Assembly (NCBI GenBank): GCA_900315055.1
Contig: OMXP01000008.1
Span: 1-61,863, forward strand
DNA length: 61,863 nt
Reading direction: 5' to 3'
DNA from: an uncultured Lachnospiraceae bacterium
Lineage (GTDB): Bacteria; Bacillota; Clostridia; Lachnospirales; Lachnospiraceae
The number at the start of each line of letters is the position of its first letter. Positions within the stretch are counted from its first letter, which is position 1. Shown piece after piece: positions 1 to 8,704 of this stretch. The translations under genes and the position numbers were made by a program. The notes under the pieces are model-generated. The model was not told the DNA's origin. It did not search any database and saw only the letters and a program-made list of their open reading frames with translations.

Positions 1-123
1 GGCTTTTCCAGTATGAATTTATCAATCGTCTTCCTGCTGGAGGGGGATCCCTCCGGAGCACCGTCCTGGGATGTTACCCACTAACAGTACCGAAGACTCG
101 TAATTTCCCCAAAAAACTCAGAC
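1..123. other. unassigned sequence at window edge
   Basis: One reading frame is open from the window edge to a TAA at 82-84 (27 codons). It could be the end of a gene lying outside the window, because a terminator follows on the same strand. No family is recognisable from so short a tail, and no ribosome site or promoter stands out. Confidence 0.25.
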
Positions 124-175
124 TGGCTCGCTGTTGTTAAGCGTTTACTCGAAACAACAGTGGGCCGTTCTTTTT
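124..175 (+). terminator. intrinsic terminator upstream of the adhesin
   Basis: An imperfect stem of about 15 bp (124-138 with 153-167, core CTGTTGTT / AACAACAG plus G-T wobbles) is followed by TTCTTTTT. It would end transcription arriving from the left. It also isolates the adhesin fragment downstream from any upstream promoter. Confidence 0.6.
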
Positions 176-399
176 GATGAAAAATCGGACAATCTGCACA
201 AAAATAGAAGACAAAATGGAGAAAAATAGGACAAAAGACACAACAAAAGCAGGCGCATTTTACCGATTGGTTCCAAAGTGCCTGGAGGATTTCCAGTCAG
301 GAAGTCAGTAAAAAGGTCAATGGTAAAGCTGGTACATCAATCAATACCAGAACACTTCTGGGACAGGCCTGGTATTACGGCATTACGGCAAACACCTGG

Positions 400-2835
400 G
401 TGCAGACTGGCGGCGGTGATGCCGAGACGAACTTTGCGGTAAAGACACTGGATGCAACGAATCTCAGTCAGACCGGAATTACGGACAAGGCCAAGGGCAG
501 TGAGAGCGGTGCAAGCATTGTCGGAAATCTGATCGGATCCCTTCAGATCAAGAATCAGCCGATGGTTATCACCTGCACGGAAGCTGCGCAAAGCAAGCTC
601 TCCCATTCAACGAACGGGAATCTCAAGTTCATTATTGAAGATGAAGCAACGATTGATGCGACGATCGATCAGATGCTGGGTCATGTAAAGGACCAGAAGC
701 TGACGGACGACTCCCTGGAATCCTATGATGACCTTCCTACGGATCATGGCAAATTCGTGCTTGATTTTACGGACTGCGGTGCCGGCACCTACTATGTACA
801 GGTCGACAGGTATCCGGCGCTGAAAGCAGCATTTGGCAAAGAAGCGCAGTATGTCACAATCAAGAAGCACTCGAATCAGACCATCGTATTCAACTATGCA
901 GAAAGCACAGATGCCCGGGTATTAAAGTACGAGATTGTCAATGACGGAACAAGTTACACAAGCGATTCACTTGCCGGACTGTCCACGAAGGATAGCCAGG
1001 ATCTCGCAGAACAGTTGATTTTCGCAATGCCAAAGGCTACATCGGTTTCATTGAGTAACTTCTGCGGTATTCTGCTCGCACCCAATGCAACTGTCAATGT
1101 ATCAGATGTAGGCGGCGGCTGGCTTGTAGCAAATCAGGTAAATCTTGGTTGTGAATGGCATTTTACGAACGGAAATCTGCCGGACGTTTTCCATGGCACA
1201 ACGGCAAAGCTAGAAGCCAGAAAGACCATCGACGGCAAGGAAGCAACTGTTTCGGGATTTAACTTCAACCTGTACCAGAAGCAGAACGATGGTACCTGGA
1301 ACCAGATTGCAAGCACTACGAACAATGGTTCAAGCGTAGATTTCGGTACGCTGAACTACAATGACAACAATGATGGCAGTTTTACAGACCAGACAAAGAC
1401 CTACTACTATAAGATCACGGAGCAGTCTGGCAATAACGGAACGGTCACCATTTCCTCAAATGGGACGAATACCGTCTACACAACAGATCCGACCGCTTAC
1501 TTCGCAAAGATCGTCATCAAGGGAACCCGTGAGTCCAAGAACGGCCAGAACGTCTACGGTGTCGAGGTTGTGTCCAAGGAATACTACGATAATGAAGCCT
1601 GCACAGGAACTCCGCTGAGCACCGTACCGACCTTCAATAATACGACGAGACAGCCGAAAACAATGACAGCCTCGATCAGCGCAGTAAAGAGCCTGACGGG
1701 CAGAGCCCTGAAGGATGGCGAGTTCAGCTTTACGCTGACAGCCAAAGACAATGCTCCGATGCCGGAAGGAGCAAAGGACGGCAAGCTTACCGTTACCAAC
1801 AAGGGAACGGCTGTAGACTTCGGCTCGATCACGTATGACAAGGCCGGGAACTACAGCTACACGATCAAGGAGGTCAAAGGCAGCCTTGATGGTGTGACAT
1901 ACGATGAAAATACAAAGGATGTCACAGTTGCAGTCATCGAAAACAGCGATGGCACGCTTAGCGCGACAGTTTCAGGCGACGGCAAAGATGCGACGTTTGA
2001 AAACAAGTACAGTGCTGGTGCGACGACAGCTTCGATCAGTGCAGTAAAGAGCCTGAGCGGCAGAGCCCTGAAGGACGGCGAGTTCAGCTTCACGCTGACG
2101 GCGAAGGACAATGCTCCGATGCCGGAAGGTACAAAGGACGGCAAGCTTACTGTTACCAACAATGGAACGGCTGTAGACTTCGGCACGATCACGTATGACA
2201 GGGCCGGGACGTATCGCTACACGATTACCGAGGACGCAGGCAGCGTCAGCGGTGTGACGTACGATACCAGCACGAAGGACGTCACGGTTACGGTTACCGA
2301 TGATGGCAAGGGCAATCTCAATGCCTCTGTTGCAGGCGATGGCGAAGCAGCGACGTTCCGGAATACGTATAAAGCCGAAACAACCTCAGCTTCGATCAGC
2401 GCAGTAAAGAGCCTGACCGGCAGAGCTCTGAAGGACGGCGAGTTCAGCTTTACGCTGACAGCCAAGGACAACGCTCCGATGCCGGAAGGTGCAAAGGACG
2501 GCAAGCTCACCGTAACCAATGACGGAACTGCTGTGAACTTCGGCTCGATCAAATATGACAAGGCCGGGACGTATCGCTATACGATCACCGAGGATGCCGG
2601 GAACATCAGCGGTGTGACCTATGATGACAGCACGAAGAACGTCACCGTTACGGTCACCGATGATGGCAAAGGCAATCTCAATGCCTCTGTTGCAGGCGAT
2701 GGCGAAGCAGCGACGTTCCGGAATACGTATAAAGCCGGAACAACCTCAGCTGCGATCAGTGCAGTAAAGAAAGGACGGCAAGGTCTCCGTCACCAACAAG
2801 GGAACGGCTGTAGACTTCGGCTCGATCACGTATGA
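400..2835 (+). CDS. 5' fragment of a broken choice-of-anchor A / Spy0128-repeat surface adhesin
   Basis: The first 265 or so residues match the choice-of-anchor A type domain of Gram-positive surface proteins (motifs AWYYGITANTW just upstream, GILLAPNATVNVSDVGGG, VANQVNLGCEWHF). A more divergent beta-sandwich region follows, then 120-residue Spy0128/FctA-like pilin isopeptide domains from about residue 424. Each unit has a Lys (ISAVK), a mid-domain Glu (TITE) and an Asn (FxNxY), the known trio for an intramolecular Lys-Asn isopeptide bond. The frame is open upstream to codon 208 and the homology already begins there, yet no ATG with a ribosome site and no signal peptide is present; GTG 400 is only the first formal start. 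The frame is lost at 2770 through a partial repeat deletion and stops at 2835. The remainder continues in another frame. As it stands this is probably a pseudogene or a silent copy. Confidence 0.7.
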   Translation: MQTGGGDAETNFAVKTLDATNLSQTGITDKAKGSESGASIVGNLIGSLQIKNQPMVITCTEAAQSKLSHSTNGNLKFIIEDEATIDATIDQMLGHVKDQKLTDDSLESYDDLPTDHGKFVLDFTDCGAGTYYVQVDRYPALKAAFGKEAQYVTIKKHSNQTIVFNYAESTDARVLKYEIVNDGTSYTSDSLAGLSTKDSQDLAEQLIFAMPKATSVSLSNFCGILLAPNATVNVSDVGGGWLVANQVNLGCEWHFTNGNLPDVFHGTTAKLEARKTIDGKEATVSGFNFNLYQKQNDGTWNQIASTTNNGSSVDFGTLNYNDNNDGSFTDQTKTYYYKITEQSGNNGTVTISSNGTNTVYTTDPTAYFAKIVIKGTRESKNGQNVYGVEVVSKEYYDNEACTGTPLSTVPTFNNTTRQPKTMTASISAVKSLTGRALKDGEFSFTLTAKDNAPMPEGAKDGKLTVTNKGTAVDFGSITYDKAGNYSYTIKEVKGSLDGVTYDENTKDVTVAVIENSDGTLSATVSGDGKDATFENKYSAGATTASISAVKSLSGRALKDGEFSFTLTAKDNAPMPEGTKDGKLTVTNNGTAVDFGTITYDRAGTYRYTITEDAGSVSGVTYDTSTKDVTVTVTDDGKGNLNASVAGDGEAATFRNTYKAETTSASISAVKSLTGRALKDGEFSFTLTAKDNAPMPEGAKDGKLTVTNDGTAVNFGSIKYDKAGTYRYTITEDAGNISGVTYDDSTKNVTVTVTDDGKGNLNASVAGDGEAATFRNTYKAGTTSAAISAVKKGRQGLRHQQGNGCRLRLDHV

Positions 2836-4716
2836 CAGGGCCGGGACGTACAGCTACACGATTACCGAGGATGCGGGCAGCGTCAGCGGTGTGACCTACG
2901 ATACCAGCACGAAGAACGTCACGGTAACAGTCACAGACAACGGCGATGGCACACTGAGCGCTGTTGTTGCAGGCGGCGGCAAAGATGCGACATTTAACAA
3001 CACGTACAAGACCGGAACGACATCAGCTTCGATCAGCGCAGTAAAGAGCCTGACGGGCAGAGCCCTGAAGGATGGCGAGTTCAGCTTTACACTGACAGCT
3101 AGTGACAATGCTCCGATGCCGGAAGGTGCAAAGGACGGCAGGCTTATCGTTACCAACAATGGAACGGCTGTAGACTTCGGGTCGATCACGTATGACAAGG
3201 CCGGGACTTACAGCTATACAATCACGGAAGTAAATGGAAAACTTGGTGGTGTGACCTACGATACCAGCACGAAGGACGTCACGGTTACGGTTACCGATGA
3301 TGGCAAGGGCAATCTCAATGCCTCTGTTGCAGGTGATGGCGAAGCAGCGACGTTCCGGAATACGTATAAAGCCGGAACAACCTCAGCTGCGATCAGTGCA
3401 GTCAAGAGCCTGACGGGCAGAGCCCTGAAGGACGGCGAGTTCAGCTTTACACTGACAGCCAAGGACAATGCTCCGATGCCGGAAGGGGCAAAGGGCGGCA
3501 AGTTCTCCGTCACCAACAAGGGAACGGCTGTGAACTTCGGCTCGATCACGTATGACAGGGCCGGGACGTATCGCTACACGATTACTGAGGATGCGGGCAG
3601 CGTCGGCGGTGTGACGTACGATACCAGCACGAAGAACGTCACTGTTACGGTCACCGATGATAGCAAGGGCAACCTCACTGCCTCTGTTGCAGGCGATGGC
3701 GAAGCAGCGACGTTCCGGAATACGTATAAAGCCGGAACAACCTCAGCTGCGATCAGTGCAGTAAAGAGCCTGACAGGCAGAGCACTGAAGGACGGCGAGT
3801 TCAGCTTCACGCTGACGGCGAAGGACAACGCACCGATGCCGGAAGGAGCAAAGGACGGCAAGCTTACCGTTACCAACAATGGAACGGCTGTGAACTTCGG
3901 TTCGATCACATATGACAAGGCCGGGACTTACAGCTATACAATCACGGAAGTAAACGGAAAACTTGGTGGTGTGACCTACGATGACAGCACGAAGGACGTC
4001 ACGGTTACGGTCACCGATGATGGCAAGGGCAATCTCAATGCCTCTGTTGCAGGCGACGGCAAAGCTGCGACATTTAACAACACGTACAAGACCGATACGA
4101 CGACAGCCTCGATCAGCGCGATAAAGAACCTGACGGGCAGAGCCCTGAAGGATGGCGAGTTCAGCTTTACGCTGACAGCCAGGGACAATGCTCCGATGCC
4201 GGAAGGAGCAAAGGACGGCAAGTTCACAGTGACCAACAAGGGAAAGGCTGTGAACTTCGGCTCGATCACATATGACAAGGCCGGGACATACCATTACACG
4301 ATTACCGAGGATGCGGGCAGCGTCAGCGGTGTGACGTACGATACCAGCACGAAGGACGTCACGGTTACGGTCACCGATGATGGCAAGGGCAATCTCAATG
4401 CCTCTGTTGCAGGCGATGGCGAAGCAGCGACGTTCCGGAATACGTATAAAGCCGGAACAACCTCAGCTGCGATCAGTGCAGTAAAGACCAATGACGGATC
4501 AGCCGTGAACTTCGGTTCGATCACGTATGACAAGGCCGGGACGTATCGTTACACAATTACCGAGGACGCGGGGAACGCCGGCGGTGTGACGTACGATACC
4601 AGCACGAAGGACGTCACGGTTGAAGTAACCGATGACGGCAGCGGCAATCTTTCTGCTGCAGTATCCGGCACAGGATCTGACGCAACCTTCACCAATGTTT
4701 ATTCAGCTGCCGGAAG
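1669..4716 (+). repeat. tandem 360-bp coding repeats (nine units, two truncated)
   Basis: GATCAG(C/T)GCAGTAAAG-like unit starts lie near 1675, 2035, 2395, 2754, 3031, 3391, 3751, 4111 and 4471. Spacing is 360 bp throughout except unit 4, which is 277 bp (83 bp missing, frameshift). Unit 9 lacks 105 bp (in frame). Units are near identical in their first half. The second half alternates between an EDAGS/N type and an EVNGKLGG type, so the array is a mosaic, as expected from recombination between units. Confidence 0.85.
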
Positions 4717-6091
4717 CGTCACCTTCCATGGCACCAAGACGCTGGCCAATGCAGCAGCCGGAAAGATCACACCGGAAGGGTACTTCTTTACAATCACAGA
4801 CGAGGACGGCAACGTTCTTACGGCGATGAGCGGAAAGGATGGCACCATCGGGTATCCGGCGATCCATTATGATCTGTCGGATCTCGGTATCCACACCTAT
4901 ACGGTGAGCGAGAAGCACGCAGGTGAAACCATCGAGGGCGTAACCTACAGCACCCAGACCTATACCGTGACCGTCAAGGTGGCGGACAACGGGGACGGCA
5001 CTCTGAACGTACAGGCAAGCGATGATGCCGATGCGCTGAGCTTTACAAACACCTACGGGGCAAAGACAAGCATCACCTTTGCCGGGACGAAGACCCTGAA
5101 GAATGACAACCCGGACAATGGCCTGACACCTGCAGGATACAGCTTCACGATCACAGGTGATGACGGTACAGCCTACACGGCAGGAAGCAATGCAGACGGC
5201 ACCATTGATTATCCGGTGATCAGCTACACGCAGGCCGATGTCGGACGGCATACCTACACGGTAAGCGAGACAAAGGGAAGCCAGCCGGGCATCAGTTATG
5301 ACACCAGAACATACACGGTCGTCGTAGATGTTACGGGCGACGGAAAGGGGAACCTGACCGCGACTGCACAGGGCGGTGCGGACGCACTGAACTTTACGAA
5401 CACCTACACCACGACGAATGCGACAGCCGTAATCACCGGAAGAAAGGTCCTGAAGAACAGGGATCTTGCAAAGGGCGAGTTCGGCTTTGAGCTGAAGAGC
5501 GAAGACGGGACCCTGATCCAGAGCGTGACCAACGATGTGAATGGCGGAATCACTTTTGCACCGATTTCGTACACGGTATCGGATGCCGGAAAGACCTTCA
5601 CCTATACGGTCGATGAGGTCAAAGGCTCCGAGGACCGGATCACCTATGACAGCACGGTTTACACGGTTACGGTTACGGTAACGGATAACGGGGACGGGAC
5701 GCTTTCGGCAGCGGTCTCGGAAGATCCGAAGATCGTGTTTACAAACACCTACACGCCGGAAGTGCCTCACACTCCGGAGACCCCGACCCCCAATACTCCG
5801 AATACTCCGGAAACGCCGAATACGCCTGAAACACCTTCGGCTCCTTCGGATACCTTTGAGGACGAGGAGAGCGGAGATGTTGTCGAGGCTCCGTTCGATG
5901 AAGAGTCCGGAGACCAGGCAGAGGGCCAGGAAGAGGTCGAAGGTGATGAGGAAGATGACAACACCGCATCCCCGAAGACCGGAGATGATTCCAGGCTTCC
6001 GCTCTATCTCATTCTGATCCTGGTCAGTGTGATGACCATCACGGGCTGCGGTCTGTACCGGAGAAAGAAGAGAAGTGAAGACAATCAGTAG
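2891..6091 (+). CDS. 3' fragment of the repeat adhesin with sortase anchor
   Basis: This is the continuation of the same adhesin in a different frame; homology resumes at 2771 and GTG 2891 is merely the first start codon. It holds the end of truncated unit 4, full units 5-8, truncated unit 9 (35 residues lost in frame), then three more divergent isopeptide-type domains starting near residues 609, 726 and 844. A Pro/Thr-rich stretch and an acidic stretch follow. The C-terminus has a sorting signal: SPKTG at about residue 1027, a hydrophobic segment (about 1035-1055) and a basic tail RRKKR. The product would be a cell-wall-linked stalk adhesin if joined to a secreted N-terminus. Alone it lacks a signal peptide and cannot be exported by the Sec route. 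No sortase gene lies in the window. Confidence 0.7.
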   Translation: MTYDTSTKNVTVTVTDNGDGTLSAVVAGGGKDATFNNTYKTGTTSASISAVKSLTGRALKDGEFSFTLTASDNAPMPEGAKDGRLIVTNNGTAVDFGSITYDKAGTYSYTITEVNGKLGGVTYDTSTKDVTVTVTDDGKGNLNASVAGDGEAATFRNTYKAGTTSAAISAVKSLTGRALKDGEFSFTLTAKDNAPMPEGAKGGKFSVTNKGTAVNFGSITYDRAGTYRYTITEDAGSVGGVTYDTSTKNVTVTVTDDSKGNLTASVAGDGEAATFRNTYKAGTTSAAISAVKSLTGRALKDGEFSFTLTAKDNAPMPEGAKDGKLTVTNNGTAVNFGSITYDKAGTYSYTITEVNGKLGGVTYDDSTKDVTVTVTDDGKGNLNASVAGDGKAATFNNTYKTDTTTASISAIKNLTGRALKDGEFSFTLTARDNAPMPEGAKDGKFTVTNKGKAVNFGSITYDKAGTYHYTITEDAGSVSGVTYDTSTKDVTVTVTDDGKGNLNASVAGDGEAATFRNTYKAGTTSAAISAVKTNDGSAVNFGSITYDKAGTYRYTITEDAGNAGGVTYDTSTKDVTVEVTDDGSGNLSAAVSGTGSDATFTNVYSAAGSVTFHGTKTLANAAAGKITPEGYFFTITDEDGNVLTAMSGKDGTIGYPAIHYDLSDLGIHTYTVSEKHAGETIEGVTYSTQTYTVTVKVADNGDGTLNVQASDDADALSFTNTYGAKTSITFAGTKTLKNDNPDNGLTPAGYSFTITGDDGTAYTAGSNADGTIDYPVISYTQADVGRHTYTVSETKGSQPGISYDTRTYTVVVDVTGDGKGNLTATAQGGADALNFTNTYTTTNATAVITGRKVLKNRDLAKGEFGFELKSEDGTLIQSVTNDVNGGITFAPISYTVSDAGKTFTYTVDEVKGSEDRITYDSTVYTVTVTVTDNGDGTLSAAVSEDPKIVFTNTYTPEVPHTPETPTPNTPNTPETPNTPETPSAPSDTFEDEESGDVVEAPFDEESGDQAEGQEEVEGDEEDDNTASPKTGDDSRLPLYLILILVSVMTITGCGLYRRKKRSEDNQ

Positions 6092-6126
6092 AGAACGGTA
6101 ACAAGTCCTCCCAGAGGTTACGAAAT

Positions 6127-6170
6127 GGCGAAAGCCGGCAGACGAAGTTTCAGGTCTGCCGGCTTTCGCC
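6127..6170. terminator. convergent terminator hairpin between adhesin and DUF438 gene
   Basis: A perfect 17-bp stem (6127-6143 with 6154-6170) with a 10-base loop sits between two convergent genes. T-tracts are weak on both sides, so it may act as a bidirectional terminator or simply block read-through. Confidence 0.55.
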
Positions 6171-6224
6171 GTTTCAGGCAGGACCCAGGCCCTGGCTTGT
6201 AGATTGCGTTTGCTGATGGAGCAT

Positions 6225-7355
6225 TCAGATCGTCGGGATCTCCGAGATGTCCTCCACGGCCTCCAGTGTTCCGAGGTACTCGCCCTGCTGCCCCCGGACA
6301 GCAAGGTAGCGGACATAGGCCTTTCTGCCGTGCTTGTCTGCAACAAAGGAGACGGAATCCTGCTTGCCGCTTCTCAGTTCGTCCAGTACGGTCTCTACGA
6401 TGGGACGGGCCTTCGGAGGATGGCAGTCAAAGACGTCGTGGCCAAGCTCGGAGGTCGGACGGGGGAAGAGCTCGCCGTCCTTAAAGTACCGGGCGACATT
6501 GTCCCTGTCGATGAAGGTAAGCTCCAGAGGCAGGGTCTTCAGGATTCCTGCAAGTTCCTTCAAAGTCAGCTCTCCGCCCGGAAGATGCAGATGCGCCTCA
6601 TCGAGGAGCTCCACGGAAGGGACAGTGTCCATGTCAAGGGCTTCACTCCAGAGAGGGACGTTTGTCAGGTAGCTGTAACCGAATTTCGGGAAATTGGCAG
6701 CTGCCTCCTGCCAGTCGGGTCTTGTGAACTTCTTCTCACACATGGGATAGAGGATGCTGTTTTCCTTGTGGATCATCTCCTTCATGCGCTGTACGAGATC
6801 CTTGATGCCGTCGGCATCGATGTTCCCTGCTGATGCCTGTTTCGAGAGGAGCACGGCGCTTTTTCTCAGCTGTCCGTCCACGTCCCACATGACATCGGAG
6901 GGACCCGGCACGCCGGCGCGCTTTAATACGGGGAGAAGGAGCTGGTCCTTCTTGTCGTAGTGGCGGGAGGCTTCTGTGAGCTCTTTCACATCCTCCGTGA
7001 TCACTGCCGCATCACCTGATGCAAGATCGCGCTCTGTCTTGTCCAGTCTCTTTTCGATCTCCTCGTTTTCCCTCGTCAGGATGTTCAGCGGGTGCCCTGT
7101 AAGGAAGATCGCCGGGATGTTCTCGTTCGCGGCGCAGGTCTTCCCTTCAAAGAGAGCCGAGTGGATATCGCAGAGGTTTGTGACCTTCGATACCGGTACG
7201 CCCTCTGAGATGAGAGACTGCTCTGCACTCATGATCTCCTCGGCTGAGACGTCCTTGAAGTTTGCGACAAAGTCTTTCCTTACGCTTTCAAGATCTTCGC
7301 CCGCATCAAGGCGGCGAAGATAGGTTTTCAGTTTTTCGGTTTTCTCTTCCTGCAT
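6225..7355 (-). CDS. DUF438 / hemerythrin-like / PAS domain protein
   Basis: The 376-residue protein has the DUF438 layout: DUF438 domain (about 1-70), hemerythrin-type helical region (about 85-205) and a C-terminal PAS domain (about 255-370) with the family motif around GHDVFDCHPPKA. Such proteins are thought to sense oxygen, nitric oxide or redox state in anaerobes. The start is set by AAGGAGG seven bases before ATG 7355; the frame is open further upstream, but that stretch is low-complexity and lacks a site. Some usual metal ligands look altered: H88, H132 and E198 are kept, but the VHDEIR-type motif reads VDGQLR, so His is replaced by Asp160. It may be cotranscribed with the MFS gene upstream (106-bp gap). 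Confidence 0.85.
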   Translation of the reverse strand: MQEEKTEKLKTYLRRLDAGEDLESVRKDFVANFKDVSAEEIMSAEQSLISEGVPVSKVTNLCDIHSALFEGKTCAANENIPAIFLTGHPLNILTRENEEIEKRLDKTERDLASGDAAVITEDVKELTEASRHYDKKDQLLLPVLKRAGVPGPSDVMWDVDGQLRKSAVLLSKQASAGNIDADGIKDLVQRMKEMIHKENSILYPMCEKKFTRPDWQEAAANFPKFGYSYLTNVPLWSEALDMDTVPSVELLDEAHLHLPGGELTLKELAGILKTLPLELTFIDRDNVARYFKDGELFPRPTSELGHDVFDCHPPKARPIVETVLDELRSGKQDSVSFVADKHGRKAYVRYLAVRGQQGEYLGTLEAVEDISEIPTI

Positions 7356-7461
7356 GACGTTGTCCTCCTTGTCTGTACGAGAGGAAGGATACGTCCGTTC
7401 AGGAAGAAAGTATGTTGAAAAAACAACGAAATAAAGATCGTACAGGGAATAACAGTCTCTG

Positions 7462-8625
7462 TCAGGCGGTCTTTGCGCTCTTCGGGCTGCTCTTTGCGGC
7501 GATGATGAACAGTGTTCCGATAAAGGCCGGGATAGATAACAGTCCCAGCATATGCCTTGCGCCGAGAAGATCCGCACAGATTCCGCCGATGATGTTGCCG
7601 ACGACCTGTCCAACCATCAATGTGGAGCCGATGATGCTCTGTCCCAGCTGCCGGTCCTCTTTCCTGCAGACCTCGTTCGTGTAGTACACGGAAGCCCCGG
7701 CAAAGAAGCCGTAGGAGGGTGCCTCGAGGAACTGTTCCAGGTAGATCTGCACCGGAGATGCGGCGAGGAAGAGGAATACGCCGCGAATGGTATAGAAGAT
7801 GCCGCTCAGAATCAGGAGGGTGCGGCTTTTCAGATGTCTTGCAATGATTCCGTAGAGCAGGAGCACCACCACCTCGGTGCCTGCAGAGATTGCGGTGGCG
7901 ATCCCGAGGCTCCCCTCATTCCCGCCGACTTCCTGAAGAGCCAGGAGAATGTACGTGTTGATCGAGGAGTGCATCACCATGAGAAGTGATCCTCCGATGA
8001 CGACGAGAAGAAAGGAGAGCGGAAAGTCGGGCTTTTGTGTGGATTTACCGGCTGTTTCCGGAAGCCTTGGCTTTTCTCCCTCCGGGATGGTGGCAAGGAC
8101 GACAAGCCCCAGCGCGCTTCCCAAGATGGCGACCGTGAGAAGTCCCGGTTTTCCGTAGACGGGCAGCACGGATCCCAGGAGAATTCCGGTCAGCGCATAG
8201 GCAAGAGACCCCAGGGCTCTTGCGGGACCAAACGGGATGTCAAGACAGACACTGATGCTGTTGAAGAACGGAAGAGAGGCATTGCCCGCAATGAGAACGA
8301 ACAGAAAGGCACAGGCTGCAACGGGAACGCTGCGGATGAAAAACAGGGCAGATAAGAGGACGACAAGGACCGTAAGAAGCAGGGCCAGCACCTTTTTCCA
8401 GGTAAGGAAGCTGCTGCGGTCGACCAGACGCCCGAGAATCGTCGATACCGCTACGGCACCGACGCCGGCTGTCGCCGAGAGGACACCGATGATGTGTGCG
8501 GAAAAGCCGAGACTCTGGAAGAACCAGGTAGCGTAGGCGGTGTAGACACAGACCGTGAGAAAGCTCGTCATCATGAGCAGGATGTAGCGGATTTCAAGGC
8601 TTATGACTTTATCTGATGAATTCAT
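7462..8625 (-). CDS. MFS transporter (MFS_1-like)
   Basis: A 387-residue polytopic membrane protein with about 12 hydrophobic segments and a polar central loop (near residues 190-205), which is the MFS 6+6 layout. The opening region (ATWFFQSLGFSAHIIGVL) and the GRLVDR loop after helix 2 resemble the MFS_1-like / nucleoside-proton symporter-type group. The substrate cannot be read from sequence. AAAAGGAG lies just before ATG 8625. Its promoter overlaps the divergent promoter of nrdG. Confidence 0.8.
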   Translation of the reverse strand: MNSSDKVISLEIRYILLMMTSFLTVCVYTAYATWFFQSLGFSAHIIGVLSATAGVGAVAVSTILGRLVDRSSFLTWKKVLALLLTVLVVLLSALFFIRSVPVAACAFLFVLIAGNASLPFFNSISVCLDIPFGPARALGSLAYALTGILLGSVLPVYGKPGLLTVAILGSALGLVVLATIPEGEKPRLPETAGKSTQKPDFPLSFLLVVIGGSLLMVMHSSINTYILLALQEVGGNEGSLGIATAISAGTEVVVLLLYGIIARHLKSRTLLILSGIFYTIRGVFLFLAASPVQIYLEQFLEAPSYGFFAGASVYYTNEVCRKEDRQLGQSIIGSTLMVGQVVGNIIGGICADLLGARHMLGLLSIPAFIGTLFIIAAKSSPKSAKTA

Positions 8626-8652
8626 GGAACACTCCTTTTAGGCAATACAAGG

Positions 8653-8681
8653 ATTGTAATGTGCTATACTTTTGGAAACAA
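8653..8681 (-). promoter_or_regulatory. promoter for the MFS gene
   Basis: On the minus strand TTGTTT (8681-8676) is followed after 17 bases by TACAAT (8658-8653). It lies about 28 bp upstream of the MFS start and overlaps the -10 of the divergent nrdG promoter. Confidence 0.5.
8662..8670 (+). promoter_or_regulatory. extended -10 promoter for the nrdG operon
   Basis: TGCTATACT is an extended -10 (TGn plus TATACT) about 35 bp before the nrdG start. There is no good -35, as is common for extended -10 promoters. Confidence 0.5.
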
Positions 8682-8704
8682 GTGCAGTCGGAGGGTAATT
8701 TTCA

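Noticed and set aside
2761..2780. Programmed frameshift joining the two adhesin halves
   Set aside because: A +1 (or -2) shift would be needed and no slippery heptamer with a downstream structure is present; an 83-bp repeat deletion explains the change.
1669..4716. CRISPR-like or other non-coding repeat array
   Set aside because: The repeats are long, in frame and encode isopeptide-type domains; there are no spacers.
1584..6346. Many long open frames on the minus strand across the adhesin
   Set aside because: They repeat with the 360-bp period and are mirror images of the repeat coding sequence, with no ribosome sites or family features.
7356..7613. N-terminal extension of the DUF438 protein by 86 codons
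   Set aside because: Low-complexity, Ser/Arg-rich translation with no similarity to the family; an AAGGAGG site fixes the start at 7355.
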